This document shows, piece after piece, positions 33,716-45,283 of a DNA stretch of 64,000 bases (positions are counted from its first letter, which is position 1; every line of letters begins with the position of its first letter). The notes below the pieces were generated by a model, which searched no databases, was not told where the DNA came from, and saw nothing but the letters and a program-made list of their open reading frames with translations. The stretch lies in the NCBI RefSeq assembly GCF_004363725.1, contig NZ_SNZF01000004.1, positions 120,651 to 184,650 on the forward strand, in the 5' to 3' direction. The position numbers and the translations under genes are program-made. The DNA is from Aquamicrobium defluvii (lineage in GTDB: Bacteria > Pseudomonadota > Alphaproteobacteria > Rhizobiales > Rhizobiaceae).

Positions 33716-35386
33716 ATGTACCGCTACGATGAATTCGACCACGAATTTGTACAGGCAAGGGTCGCACAGTTCGCCGATCAGGTGGAACGGCGCCTGTCGG
33801 GCGAACTGACCGAGGACCAGTTCAAGCCGCTCCGGCTCATGAACGGCGTCTATCTGCAACTCCATGCCTATATGCTGCGCATCGCCATTCCCTACGGCAC
33901 GCTGCATCCACGCCAACTGAGGATGCTGGCCCACATCGCGCGCACCTACGACAAGGGCTACGGCCACTTCACCACGCGCCAGAACATACAGTTCAACTGG
34001 CCGGCGCTTTCGGACGTTCCGGCCATCCTTGCCGATCTGGCGCAGGTCGAGATGCACTGCATCCAGACCAGCGGAAACTGCATTCGCAACGTGACCGCCG
34101 ACCATTTCGCAGGAGCGGCGGCCGACGAGGTCGCCGATCCGCGCCCCTACGCCGAGATTTTGCGGCAATGGTCGTCGGTGCATCCCGAGTTCTCCTATCT
34201 GCCGCGCAAGTTCAAGATTGCGGTCACGGGCGCCGAACGCGACCGGGCCGCCATCAAGACGCACGACATCGGCCTGCACCTGAAGAGGAACGAGGCGGGC
34301 GAACTGGGCTTCGCCGTCTATGTCGGCGGCGGACTGGGCCGCACGCCGATGGTGGGCAAGAAAATCCGCGATTTCCTGCCGCAGGAGCATCTGCTGTCCT
34401 ATGTGACGGCGATCCTGCGCGTCTACAATCTGCATGGCCGCCGCGACAACAAGTTCAAGGCGCGCATCAAGATTCTGGTCCACGAAACCGGAACGGAGGA
34501 GCTGGCAAGCTGGATCGAGGCCGAATGGCAGGCGCTGAAGGACAGCGAACTGAAGCTGCCGGAGGGGGACGTCGCCGCCATCAAAGCCTATTTCGCGCCG
34601 CCGGAACTGCCGGCCCGGCCGGAAGGTGACGATGCCGTGCGGCTTGCGCGGCTGGATTCGCGCGCCTTCTCCGAATGGCTCGGCCAGAACGTCACCACGC
34701 ATCGCAACCCCGATTATGCGGCCGTTACCATCTCGCTCAAGGGGATCGGCGAGGCACCGGGCGACGTGACCGATGTCCAGATGGAGGCGGTGGCCGACCT
34801 TGCCGAGCGCTATGCCTTCGAGGAAGTGCGGGTGACGCATGAGCAGAATCTCGTTCTGCCGCATGTGGCGCGCGCCGATCTGAAGACAGTCTATGACGAG
34901 CTGGTCGGGATCGGTCTCGCCACGGCCAATGCGGGGTTTATCAGCGATATCATCGCCTGCCCCGGCCTCGACTATTGCGCGCTGGCCAATGCCCGCTCGA
35001 TTCCCGTCGCGCAGCAGATTTCCACCCGCTTTTCCTCGCTGGAGCGCCAGCGCGAGATCGGTGAGCTGAAGCTCAAGATTTCAGGCTGCATCAATGCCTG
35101 CGGTCATCACCATGTCGGCCATATCGGCATCCTCGGCGTGGAGAAGAAGGGGGCGGAGCTTTACCAGATCACACTGGGCGGCTCGGCCGACGAGAACACC
35201 AGCGTTGGCGATATCATCGGGCGCGGTTTCGGGCCGGACGAGATCGTCGATGCCATCGAGACGCTGGTCGAGACCTATCTCGCGATCCGCTCGGATCGTT
35301 CGGAAAGGTTCCTCGACGTTTATCGTCGTGTGGGCCCCGCGCCTTTCAAGGAAGCGCTCTATGGCGCGGAAGCCAGGGCGGCCTGA
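33716..35386 (+). CDS. cysI: sulfite reductase hemoprotein subunit
   Basis: A 556-residue nitrite/sulfite reductase with the duplicated ferredoxin-like and siroheme domains. QTSGNCIRNVTADHFAG and RQNIQFNWPAL are substrate-side motifs; the 4Fe-4S/siroheme ligands are CPGLDYCALANA and SGCINACGHHHVG. It reduces sulfite to sulfide in the cytoplasm. Its operon partners (cysG for siroheme, cysH for APS reduction) favour sulfite over nitrite. Its end overlaps the cysH start by 26 bases. Confidence 0.93.
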   Translation: MYRYDEFDHEFVQARVAQFADQVERRLSGELTEDQFKPLRLMNGVYLQLHAYMLRIAIPYGTLHPRQLRMLAHIARTYDKGYGHFTTRQNIQFNWPALSDVPAILADLAQVEMHCIQTSGNCIRNVTADHFAGAAADEVADPRPYAEILRQWSSVHPEFSYLPRKFKIAVTGAERDRAAIKTHDIGLHLKRNEAGELGFAVYVGGGLGRTPMVGKKIRDFLPQEHLLSYVTAILRVYNLHGRRDNKFKARIKILVHETGTEELASWIEAEWQALKDSELKLPEGDVAAIKAYFAPPELPARPEGDDAVRLARLDSRAFSEWLGQNVTTHRNPDYAAVTISLKGIGEAPGDVTDVQMEAVADLAERYAFEEVRVTHEQNLVLPHVARADLKTVYDELVGIGLATANAGFISDIIACPGLDYCALANARSIPVAQQISTRFSSLERQREIGELKLKISGCINACGHHHVGHIGILGVEKKGAELYQITLGGSADENTSVGDIIGRGFGPDEIVDAIETLVETYLAIRSDRSERFLDVYRRVGPAPFKEALYGAEARAA

Positions 35387-36110
35387 GGTGGACGCACCGG
35401 ACGTCGCCGCTCTCGATGCGCGCCACGGGCACTTGCCCGCCGTCCGTATCATCGAGCTTGCCGCGGCTGAACTTTTTCGCGGAGAAGTGGCGGCGGTGTC
35501 GTCGTTCGGGGCGGATTCGGCGGTGCTGCTGCATCTTGTCGCTCGGGTGGACCGGCATCTGCCCATCGTCTTCCTCGATACCGGCAAGCATTTCGAGGAA
35601 ACGCTCCGCTACCGCGATGCGCTGGCCGACGACTTCGGCCTCACCGACATCAGGGTGATCCATCCGGACGCGACGGCGCTGCAACGCGCCGATCCGTCGG
35701 GGCGCCTGCATGAAAGCGATGTCGAGGCTTGCTGCCATGTGCGCAAGGTGGAGCCGATGGCGCGGGGCGTCGAGCCGTTCCGGGCATGGTTCACGGGCCG
35801 CAAGCGTCATCAGGCACAAACGCGCGCCACCCTGCCGGTGTTCGAGGCCGTGGGGCCGCGCGTGCGGATCAATCCGCTGGCGAGCTGGGCTCCGGCCGAT
35901 CTGGCCGACTACATGCAGGCGCATGAGTTGCGCGAAAATCCGCTGGTCGCCTATGGTTATCTCTCCATCGGATGCTTCCCCTGCACGCGCCCGGTCGAGC
36001 AGGGACAGGATGCGCGCAGCGGCCGCTGGGCCGGCCAGGCCAAAACAGAATGCGGAATCCATCTTGGCGGGCTGGAACAGTCCCTCGGTCAGGAAAGACA
36101 CCATGAGTGA
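35361..36110 (+). CDS. cysH: assimilatory adenylylsulfate (APS) reductase
   Basis: A 249-residue enzyme reducing APS to sulfite with thioredoxin electrons. The PAPS-reductase fold motif SSFGADSAVLLHL, the 4Fe-4S cysteines in ACCHVRKVEP and GCFPCTRP, and catalytic Cys in ECGIHLG are present. The double Cys pairs mark the APS-using rather than the PAPS-using class. ATG 35361 lies inside the end of cysI. It overlaps the next gene by 8 bases, so all five cys genes are translationally linked or close. Confidence 0.93.
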   Translation: MARKPGRPEVDAPDVAALDARHGHLPAVRIIELAAAELFRGEVAAVSSFGADSAVLLHLVARVDRHLPIVFLDTGKHFEETLRYRDALADDFGLTDIRVIHPDATALQRADPSGRLHESDVEACCHVRKVEPMARGVEPFRAWFTGRKRHQAQTRATLPVFEAVGPRVRINPLASWAPADLADYMQAHELRENPLVAYGYLSIGCFPCTRPVEQGQDARSGRWAGQAKTECGIHLGGLEQSLGQERHHE

Positions 36111-36663
36111 GACGATAGCCGGACGCGACGAAAATCCGGCTCCCGAAAGCCGTTTGTGGACGCCTCACGGCTTCCGCGACGACGAATGGGTGCATGCCGA
36201 AACGGCCGATGCGCTTGCCGGCAACGGCCGCGTGATCCTGCCGCTTGCGGTTTTCCTTGAGCTCGATCCGCAGGCGCGGGCCCTCAACCGCGAGCGCCTG
36301 GGCGTGCTCCTGCAACCCGGCGACCAGCTCGATGCAATCGCCGGGCTGCTCGATACGCTGTCGCTGGTCGCCCTCGCGTTCCCCGCCTACAATGACGGGC
36401 GCAGCTACTCCAAGGCAGAATTGCTGCGAAGCCGGCATGGGTTCAAGGGTGCGGTTCGCGCGGTCGGAGACGTCTTGTACGACCAGCTTTCCCACATGCT
36501 GCGCGTGGGTTTCGACGAGTTCATCATCGCGAATCCGGTGCTGATCAGAAGGCTCGAGGATGGGAACACTGGTGGACTTCCTCTCCATTATCAGCCTTCG
36601 GCGCGCTCTTCCGGGGCGACGGGAGGCTATTCGTGGAGGCGCGCCGGCCACAACCGGGCTTAG
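36103..36663 (+). CDS. DUF934 sulfur assimilation protein
   Basis: A 186-residue DUF934 protein, last gene of the cys operon; members often accompany cysI/cysH. Core motif: VILPLAVFLELDP, LSLVALAFPAYNDGRSYSKAELLR, and a C-terminal HYQPSARSSGATGGYSWRR. The final residues (AGHNRA) and the TAG stop run into a sequence resembling the start of the family B repeat (TTAGAGCAATTCGAGCAA), so the repeat edge supplies the stop codon. Confidence 0.88.
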   Translation: MSETIAGRDENPAPESRLWTPHGFRDDEWVHAETADALAGNGRVILPLAVFLELDPQARALNRERLGVLLQPGDQLDAIAGLLDTLSLVALAFPAYNDGRSYSKAELLRSRHGFKGAVRAVGDVLYDQLSHMLRVGFDEFIIANPVLIRRLEDGNTGGLPLHYQPSARSSGATGGYSWRRAGHNRA

Positions 36664-36683
36664 AGCAATTCGAGCAAGGCGCT

Positions 36684-36896
36684 TCAGCGCCTGCGGCCCT
36701 CGCTGGGCTGCAATTCCGCAGCGTCGAGGCTGTCCAGAAGATTCTGCAGGTGTTCGGGCATGTCCTTGACGACCTTGAAGGTCGGCATGGAACGCAGAAG
36801 TCCGCGCGTGGCATGGCTGCGCACCTGGCTGCGGATGGTCGTTGCCAGCTTCATGCGAACCATTTCCTGCGGACGCTCTTTGCCTGTTCGGGTCAT
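36684..36896 (-). CDS. small conserved hypothetical protein
   Basis: A 70-residue basic protein starting MTRTGKERPQEMVRMKLATTIR with a mid segment RGLLRSMPTFKVVKDMPEHLQNLLDSLDAAE. No domain is recognised. It converges on the DUF934 gene and is divergent from grpE. The coherent codon use and a GRPQ-type start common to rhizobial hypothetical proteins support it as real. Confidence 0.55.
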   Translation of the reverse strand: MTRTGKERPQEMVRMKLATTIRSQVRSHATRGLLRSMPTFKVVKDMPEHLQNLLDSLDAAELQPSEGRRR

Positions 36897-37044
36897 CGTA
36901 CCAAAAATCCTTTCGGTCTCGAAACTCCCTGTAACCGGCTATGGTTCCCCTTGTTGACCGGTGTTTCCCTTCAGGTCACTCCAACAAGGTAAAATTTGAA
37001 TTAAATGCAAGTTTGCGCAGGGTGAGGTTGCCGACAGGCGAGCC

Positions 37045-37073
37045 CTTGATTTTTGGCCGTCGAACCTCGATAT
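37045..37073 (+). promoter_or_regulatory. grpE promoter
   Basis: CTTGAT, 17 bases, CGATAT. This fits the alphaproteobacterial housekeeping pattern (CTTGAC-N17-CTATAT) and is also close to the heat-shock form. It lies 41 bases before the grpE start codon. Confidence 0.5.
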
Positions 37074-37113
37074 CGGGCGCAACTGTGCTGTTTGAAAAGA
37101 ATGGGAATACGCC

Positions 37114-37722
37114 ATGAGTGACCAGGCCAGAGACGAGCGCACGCCCGAAGAGATCGAGGCTGCGGAGGCTGCCGCCGAGCGCCCCGCCGAGGCTGCCGAG
37201 GGCGATTATGAAGCGCTCATGCGCCTGATGAAGGAAAACGAGGACCTGAAGGACAAGGCCCTGCGGGCCGCCGCCGAGGTCGAGAACATGCGCCGCCGCG
37301 CGGCCCGCGACGTGCAGGATGCCCGCGCCTATTCCATCGCCAATTTCGCGCGCGACATGCTGACGGTCGCCGACGATCTCCAGCGGGCGCTGGATGCGAT
37401 CCCGGAAGAGGCGAAGGTTTCCGGCGATGCGGGCTTCAAGGCGCTGATCGAGGGCGTGGAGATCACCGCGCGCGGCCTGCTTGCCGCTCTTGAACGCCAT
37501 GGCGTCAGGAAGCTGACGCCCGAGGGTCAGAAGTTCGATCCGAATTTCCATGAAGCGCTGTACGAGATTCCCGATCCGCAGGTCGTGAGCGGCACGGTCC
37601 TGCAGGTCGTGCAGCCCGGTTATTCGATCGGTGAACGCGTTCTGCGCCCGGCCAAGGTCGGCGTCTCGAAGGATGGCCCGAAGCAAGCCGCCAGGCCCGC
37701 GGACGAAAACGCCGGGGGCTGA
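37114..37722 (+). CDS. grpE: nucleotide exchange factor GrpE
   Basis: A 202-residue cochaperone that releases ADP from DnaK. A long N-terminal coiled-coil helix ([26 protein letters not shown]) precedes the beta domain with the family signature [33 protein letters not shown] 37114. The hrcA gene that often precedes grpE in rhizobia is not upstream here. Confidence 0.95.
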   Translation: MSDQARDERTPEEIEAAEAAAERPAEAAEGDYEALMRLMKENEDLKDKALRAAAEVENMRRRAARDVQDARAYSIANFARDMLTVADDLQRALDAIPEEAKVSGDAGFKALIEGVEITARGLLAALERHGVRKLTPEGQKFDPNFHEALYEIPDPQVVSGTVLQVVQPGYSIGERVLRPAKVGVSKDGPKQAARPADENAGG

Positions 37723-37827
37723 CCGCTTCCGCGGTCGGAACGCCCGCGGAGTTGCCGTTGGGGCTTTCACTGCGCAGGACGGCTGCTACTGTGGCGGCCG
37801 CCTGACACCGGAGTGAACGCCGCCGCG

Positions 37828-38460
37828 ATGAATCTCGTCACCTTTCTCGACTATTCCGGCGTCGCGGTCTTTGCCGCCACGGGCGCGCTTTCCGCCTCGC
37901 GCAAGCAGATGGACATCATCGGCTTCCTGTTCCTTGCCGGGGTGACGGGGATCGGTGGCGGTACCTTCCGCGACCTCATCCTCGACGTGCCGGTGTTCTG
38001 GATCGCAAACCACGACTATGTGCTGGTCTGCGCCGCCATGGCCGTTCTGGTGTTCTTCACGGCCCATCGGGTCGAATCCCGCTACAAGCTGCTTCTGTGG
38101 CTCGATGCCGTCGGCCTCGCCGCTTTTGCGGTGATGGGAGCCTCCAGGGGACTGGCGGTGACAGGATCGCCGGTGATCGCCATCATCATGGGCGTTCTGA
38201 CTGCGACCTTCGGCGGCATATTGCGTGATATCCTGGCGGGGGAACCCTCCGTTCTGCTTAGACCGGAAGTGTATGTCACCGCGGCTCTGGCTGGCGCGGG
38301 CGTCTATACGCTGGGCGATCTGGCGGCCTTGCCGCCCATTGTCTGCCAGCTCGCGGGCTTCATTGCCGCGCTGGCGGTCAGGGGAGGGGCGATCCGCTTC
38401 GGCTGGCGTATTCCACCCTACAAGAGCCGGCCCGGACGCCGGCCCGAGGATATTCCCTGA
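37828..38460 (+). CDS. UPF0126/YadS (TRIC-type) membrane protein
   Basis: A protein of about 210 residues with seven hydrophobic segments in two repeats, each with the family motif: GVTGIGGGTFRDLILD and GVLTATFGGILRDILAG. UPF0126 proteins have a TRIC-channel fold and some transport glycine. GTG 37813 is a possible earlier start five codons upstream. It runs plus-strand after grpE, with about 100 bases between. Confidence 0.88.
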   Translation: MNLVTFLDYSGVAVFAATGALSASRKQMDIIGFLFLAGVTGIGGGTFRDLILDVPVFWIANHDYVLVCAAMAVLVFFTAHRVESRYKLLLWLDAVGLAAFAVMGASRGLAVTGSPVIAIIMGVLTATFGGILRDILAGEPSVLLRPEVYVTAALAGAGVYTLGDLAALPPIVCQLAGFIAALAVRGGAIRFGWRIPPYKSRPGRRPEDIP

Positions 38461-38475
38461 ACGCCCCCGCGCGGT

Positions 38476-39354
38476 TCAGGCCGCGTAGCTCTGGCCGTCC
38501 CCGGCATAGTAGGTGATGTAGCGGGCGGCGATCTCCTTCACCGGCATGACGATGAAGACGTCGACGGTCGCGAAGTCGCGGTCGACGACGCAGCCGTCGC
38601 CGATGCGCGCCCCGATGCGCAGATAGCCTTTCACCAGCGGCGGCATGGCGGCGATGGCCGCTTTCGGGTTCACCGCGTCGATCGGCATCAGCTTCATCGG
38701 GTGATAGCGGCCGGCGACGGCGCGCACATCCCAGTCGGATGCGGTGCGGCAATGATGCGCAAGATAGGTCAGCGCTTCGGCGTGGGCGGCAGGGTCGATG
38801 CCGGGGAAGGAGGCGCAGCCCACCATGACGTCGATCCGGTAATGGCTGAGATAAGCCCAGATACCCTGCCACAATGCCTCGATGGTGCGTTTGGAGCGAT
38901 ATTCGGGCAGGACACAGGACCGGCCGAGTTCGAGGAACCGGCGCTCCGGGTGGCGGGCAGCCAGCCCGCGCAGCTCGAACTCGCCTTCCGAGTAGAAACC
39001 GCCGGCTGCTGCCGCCATTTCCTGCCGCAGCAGGCGATAGGTGCCGACGATGCGGCGATGGTCGGGTCCGGTCAGGCTGTGGTCGAAGACCAGAAGATGG
39101 TCGCAAAGCGGATCGAACCGGTCGGCGTCGCGGCGGTCGATGTGGTGCAGGCTGCTGCGGGCGCCGAGCTCGTCATAGAAGATGCGGTAGCGGATTTCCT
39201 GCGCGGCCTCGATCTCCGCCTCGTTGCGGGCCAGCCGGACTTCAAGGGTGCCGATGCGGCCCAAAGGCCTGGTCAACGGGTGCCCTTTTGTTCCGGCGGT
39301 CGGACCGGGAACGCCATTCGGGCGGGTGTGACCTTGCGGCATCGCTGTCTGCAC
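38476..39354 (-). CDS. olsB: L-ornithine N-alpha-acyltransferase (ornithine lipid synthesis)
   Basis: A 292-residue GNAT-fold acyltransferase of the OlsB family, which adds a 3-hydroxyacyl chain from ACP to ornithine in the first step of ornithine lipid synthesis. Landmarks: AAQEIRYRIFYDELGA, RIVGTYRLLRQE, FLELGRSCVLPEYRSKRTIEALWQGI and VMVGCASFPGIDP. The start is GTG 39354 with GGAG 8 bases before. A Pho box lies 52 bases upstream, fitting known induction of ornithine lipids on phosphate limitation. No olsA is adjacent. Confidence 0.88.
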   Translation of the reverse strand: MQTAMPQGHTRPNGVPGPTAGTKGHPLTRPLGRIGTLEVRLARNEAEIEAAQEIRYRIFYDELGARSSLHHIDRRDADRFDPLCDHLLVFDHSLTGPDHRRIVGTYRLLRQEMAAAAGGFYSEGEFELRGLAARHPERRFLELGRSCVLPEYRSKRTIEALWQGIWAYLSHYRIDVMVGCASFPGIDPAAHAEALTYLAHHCRTASDWDVRAVAGRYHPMKLMPIDAVNPKAAIAAMPPLVKGYLRIGARIGDGCVVDRDFATVDVFIVMPVKEIAARYITYYAGDGQSYAA

Positions 39355-39405
39355 GGGCGATTCTCCTTCGAGCCATCCCTCGTGGCGCGGGGATACGATT
39401 GTGGT

Positions 39406-39423
39406 GCAACAGGATTGTGACAG
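39406..39423 (-). promoter_or_regulatory. Pho box upstream of olsB
   Basis: On the minus strand CTGTCAC-AATC-CTGTTGC, two 7-base half sites at 11-base spacing, close to the PhoB consensus CTGTCAT-N4-CTGTCAT. It lies 52 bases before the olsB start. In Sinorhizobium olsB responds to phosphate limitation through PhoB, which supports the call. Confidence 0.7.
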
Positions 39424-39476
39424 TAGCGTGATATGTCGTGATCGGCAACAAAGGCGGCTTCAGGCAAAGGTGTTGT

Positions 39477-41762
<2,286 letters not shown>

Positions 41763-41838
41763 GCGCAATCAATGGCAGAAACACCTTAGGGAAGGCTTCG
41801 GGTTACTGCTGCAATTTTATCGATTGCGCCGCTTCGAT

Positions 41839-42351
41839 TCAATTTTTCGGCATATTTGGCTGGCCCCGCCAGCCAACGAACTCTTCCAGCACCACCAGAA
41901 TTGCGCCGAGGCTGATGAAGACATCGGCAAGGTTGAACACCGCGAAGGACCATCCCGGCGTGTGGAACAGAATGTAATCCACGACATGGCCGTAGAGGGC
42001 CCGGTCGATCACATTGCCCACGGCACCGCCAAGGATCAGCGCGAAGCCGAGGCGGGCGAAAAGCTGCCGCGGGGTGCTGCGCAACGCCAGATAGACGATG
42101 AAGGCCGACACGGCGAGCGAGATGACGATGAGCCCGGTGTCGCCGAAGGAGGACAGCATCGAGAAGGCGATGCCGGTATTGTAGGTGCGAAACAGCGCCA
42201 GGAACGGCAGCAGGCCGATCTTCTCCTGAAAGGGAAGGCCGGTTTCAACCAGATATTTGATCCATTGGTCGAGCGCCATGGCGACGACCGTCAGCGCGGC
42301 GTAGGGGCCGAGCGATCTGACCGTGCCGGATTCTGGTGGAGCCGTGGTCAT
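41839..42351 (-). CDS. lspA: lipoprotein signal peptidase (signal peptidase II)
   Basis: A 170-residue inner-membrane aspartic protease cleaving prolipoproteins. Four hydrophobic segments and both catalytic Asp motifs are present: [20 protein letters not shown] and [14 protein letters not shown] 42351 overlaps the trmH stop by 4 bases (ATGA), showing translational coupling. Last gene of a three-gene operon. Confidence 0.95.
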   Translation of the reverse strand: MTTAPPESGTVRSLGPYAALTVVAMALDQWIKYLVETGLPFQEKIGLLPFLALFRTYNTGIAFSMLSSFGDTGLIVISLAVSAFIVYLALRSTPRQLFARLGFALILGGAVGNVIDRALYGHVVDYILFHTPGWSFAVFNLADVFISLGAILVVLEEFVGWRGQPNMPKN

Positions 42352-43202
42352 TGCGGCGATACCTCCAGCCTGAGCGCGTCGCGGCGGATCTCGAACAGCA
42401 TGACGCCCGTTGCGACGGCCAGATTGAGCGAATCGGCGCGGCCCGCCTGCGGAATGCGCAGCAGCCGGTCGCAGCTTGCCGCCAGATCGTCGGGCAGGCC
42501 CTGCTGCTCGTTGCCCATGAGGAGCAGGACGGGTTTGCCGGAGAAATCGACCGAGCGATAGTCGACCGCGCCTTTCAGATGCGTGCCGGCGACGAGGCCG
42601 GGAAAGCCCTTGCGCCAGGCAAGGAACGCCTCGACGCTGGCCCTGGCGACGGGCACGGCGAAGATCGAGCCCATGGTGGCGCGCACCGTTTCCAGCGAGA
42701 ACGGGTCGGTGGTGTCGCCGACGAGGATCACGCCCTTCGCGCCGACCGCATCGACGGTGCGGATGACGGTGCCCAGATTGCCGGGATCGCGCACCCGGTC
42801 GAGCGCCACCCAGACATCGCCGTTGGCGGGACGAATGTCCTTCAGCGGCACGAGGCGCTGTGTGAACACGCCCACCACCATCTGCGGATTGTCGCGCCGG
42901 GTGATGGAAGACAGGACCTTTTCCGAGACTTCCAGCACGTCGCCGCCGGCGGCGACCGTGCGGGCCGCCACCTTCTCGACAGCCGCATTGCCGCGCCCGG
43001 CCTTGGCGAAGATCAGGGTGCGGATTTCCCAGCCGAGATCGAGCGCGTCGATGACCAGCTTCAGCCCCTCGGCCATGAAGGCATTGTTCTGGTCGCGGAA
43101 TTTCTTCAGCGCCAGCGCCTTGATGTCCTTGACCAGCGGATTTGAAAGACTCGTGACTTCCTTGACCCGGCCGACCGGGCGGCGTTTTTCATGTTCGCTC
43201 AT
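42348..43202 (-). CDS. SpoU/TrmH-family RNA 2'-O-methyltransferase
   Basis: A 284-residue SPOUT methyltransferase. An N-terminal substrate-binding domain ([33 protein letters not shown]) is followed by the knotted SAM domain with motifs [31 protein letters not shown] and [17 protein letters not shown]. It probably methylates rRNA or tRNA. ATG 43202 overlaps the upstream methyltransferase stop by 4 bases, and its stop overlaps the lspA start. Confidence 0.9.
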   Translation of the reverse strand: MSEHEKRRPVGRVKEVTSLSNPLVKDIKALALKKFRDQNNAFMAEGLKLVIDALDLGWEIRTLIFAKAGRGNAAVEKVAARTVAAGGDVLEVSEKVLSSITRRDNPQMVVGVFTQRLVPLKDIRPANGDVWVALDRVRDPGNLGTVIRTVDAVGAKGVILVGDTTDPFSLETVRATMGSIFAVPVARASVEAFLAWRKGFPGLVAGTHLKGAVDYRSVDFSGKPVLLLMGNEQQGLPDDLAASCDRLLRIPQAGRADSLNLAVATGVMLFEIRRDALRLEVSPQ

Positions 43203-44239
43203 CTGGCGACCCATCTGGAAAAGAGCGAGGTGGAGAGCGCGCGACCGGCCGATTTCTCGCGGATGATCAGTTCGCCGGATTCCACGGTGCCGCCCATGCC
43301 GGCGAAGGTGTCGCGCATCAGGGCGTGGATGGCGAAGAAGGAGGCGCGGATCGAATAGGCGGTGAGCACCACGGCCAGCGGCTTCGGCGTCAGGATCGAG
43401 CGGCAGATGTCGGCAAGCGCCGGCAGGTGTTCGAACAGTTGCCAGACCTCGCCCTTCGGTCCGCGCCCATAGGCCGGCGGGTCGAACAGGATGATGTCGT
43501 AGCGGCTGCCGCGGCGCTCCTCGCGCTCGGCGAATTTCATCGCGTCCTCGACGATCCAGCGGATCGGCTTGCTGGTCAGCCGGGCCACTTCCTGATTTTC
43601 GCGTGCCCAGCCGATCGCCTTCTTCGACGCATCGACATGGGTGACCTCGGCCCCGGCGCGCGCCGCGACCAGCGAGGCAAGGCCGGTATAGCCGAACAGG
43701 TTCAGCACCTTGACCGGCCGCTTCGCTCCCTCGATCAGGGCGGCCATATGGTCCCAGTGCGAAGCCTGTTCGGGAAACACGCCGACATGGCGGAATGAGG
43801 TGAAGCGGCCGAGATAGTCGATGCCGTCATGCTTCATCGGCCATGTCTCGCCAAGCGGATTGCGCGGGAAATGCCAGCGGCCCATGCCTTCCTCATCCGT
43901 ATTGCCGGTGAAGATGGCGTCGGCGCGGCTCCATTCCTTGTCGGGCAGGGCGGGACGCCAGATGGCCTGCCCCTCGGGGCGCACGATGCGGTAGGGGCCG
44001 TATTGCTCCAGCTTGCGGCCGTCGCCGCTGTCGAGCAGGGCATAATCGGCATTGGGCGCGACTTCGAGGATCAGCGGCAGCTTTTCCGCCGGCAGCGCGC
44101 CTTCGCGGCGAACGAGCCGGCGCTTCGGCTGCGGCGGTGCCTCGCGCTCTCTTTCGGGGCGCGTCCTTGCCTCCTGGCTTCTGTTGCGCGTGGCTTTCAA
44201 GCGAATGCTCCGGTGGAAATGTGCCTGCGCTTCTGCCAT
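43199..44239 (-). CDS. class I SAM-dependent methyltransferase (RlmI-like)
   Basis: A 346-residue enzyme resembling the catalytic part of 23S rRNA cytosine methyltransferases. A basic N-terminal tail of about 50 residues is followed by a Rossmann domain with KVLNLFGYTGLASLVAARAGA, HVDASKKAIGWARENQ and the base-flipping motif FDPPAYGRG. The target is not certain. It is the first gene of the overlapping methyltransferase-trmH-lspA operon and is divergent from the alpha/beta hydrolase. Confidence 0.88.
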   Translation of the reverse strand: MAEAQAHFHRSIRLKATRNRSQEARTRPEREREAPPQPKRRLVRREGALPAEKLPLILEVAPNADYALLDSGDGRKLEQYGPYRIVRPEGQAIWRPALPDKEWSRADAIFTGNTDEEGMGRWHFPRNPLGETWPMKHDGIDYLGRFTSFRHVGVFPEQASHWDHMAALIEGAKRPVKVLNLFGYTGLASLVAARAGAEVTHVDASKKAIGWARENQEVARLTSKPIRWIVEDAMKFAEREERRGSRYDIILFDPPAYGRGPKGEVWQLFEHLPALADICRSILTPKPLAVVLTAYSIRASFFAIHALMRDTFAGMGGTVESGELIIREKSAGRALSTSLFSRWVAR

Positions 44240-44289
44240 AGCGGCCGGCGAGCCGCAACATGCAGCGCCTTGAGCCGGGATGCACGATC

Positions 44290-45279
44290 ATGAGAATCAG
44301 CAGGAAAACAGCTTTCATCGCCGCATGCGTTCTGCTGTGCTGTGTGCCTGCATGGCAAGCGGGAGCCGGGGACATGACCGAAACCGAGGTCGAGGCGCAG
44401 GTCGCGAACGGCCCGCTGAAAGGCGCCATGCTGCTGCCGCCGCAGGCCAGGGGGCGGCCGGCGGTGGTCATCATTCCCGGCTCCGGCCCCACCAACCGCG
44501 ACGGCAACAGCCCGATGGGCATCGAGGCCGGCTATCTGAAGATGCTGGCCGGCGCGCTGGCCGAGCGGGACATAGCGTCGATCCGGGTGGACAAGCGCGG
44601 CATGTTCTCCAGCACGGGCCAGTTCGCCGATCCCAATGACGTGAGTTTCGACGACTACGCCGGGGACGCCAGGGCGTGGCTGCGGGCGGCACGGGAGCGG
44701 ACGGGCGCCGGCTGTGCATGGCTGCTCGGCCACAGCGAAGGCGGGCTGGTGGCACTGATCGCCGCCCAGACGGCAGGGCCGGACCTGTGCGGGCTGATTC
44801 TGGTGTCGACACCCGGCAGACCGCTGGGGGAAATCCTGCGCGAGCAGTTGCAAGGCAATCCGCTCAACAAGCCGATCCTGCCTCAGGCCCTTGCCGCGGT
44901 GGAGGCGCTGGAGCGGGGTGAGAAGGTGGATGCGGCCACGCTTCCGGGCGTGCTCCAGCCCCTGTTCAGCGACAAGGTGCAGGATTTCCTGATCGACGGC
45001 TTCAGCCGCAGGCCTGCCGAACTGATCGCCCGGCTCGAAGTGCCGGTGCTGATCGTGCAGGGCGACAATGACCTTCAGGTCCGGCAGATCGATGTCGAAA
45101 CGCTCTCAAAGGCGCAGCCGGCTGCCGAACTGAAGATCGTTTCCGGGATGAACCACGTCCTGAAGGCAACGCCTGCGGGCGATCTGGCTGCCAATCTCGC
45201 ATCCTATGGCGATCCGAAGCAGCCGCTTGCTCCGGGTCTGGCGGAGACGATCGCCGATTTTGTCCGCAGCCGCCGCTGA
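44290..45279 (+). CDS. exported alpha/beta hydrolase
   Basis: A 329-residue protein with a signal peptide (KTAFIAACVLLCCVPAWQAGAG) and an alpha/beta hydrolase fold. Nucleophile Ser lies in LLGHSEGGLVAL, the acid probably in VQGDNDLQV, and His in SGMNHVLK; PGSGPTNRDG is the oxyanion-hole strand. Substrate unknown. ATG 44290 starts the signal peptide. It converges on lapA. Confidence 0.88.
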   Translation: MRISRKTAFIAACVLLCCVPAWQAGAGDMTETEVEAQVANGPLKGAMLLPPQARGRPAVVIIPGSGPTNRDGNSPMGIEAGYLKMLAGALAERDIASIRVDKRGMFSSTGQFADPNDVSFDDYAGDARAWLRAARERTGAGCAWLLGHSEGGLVALIAAQTAGPDLCGLILVSTPGRPLGEILREQLQGNPLNKPILPQALAAVEALERGEKVDAATLPGVLQPLFSDKVQDFLIDGFSRRPAELIARLEVPVLIVQGDNDLQVRQIDVETLSKAQPAAELKIVSGMNHVLKATPAGDLAANLASYGDPKQPLAPGLAETIADFVRSRR

Positions 45280-45283
45280 CGGA

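Noticed and set aside
33122..34864. A 580-codon open frame opposite cysG and cysI
   Set aside because: It spans the reverse complement of two well-supported genes and shows no domain or ribosome site; a high-GC shadow.
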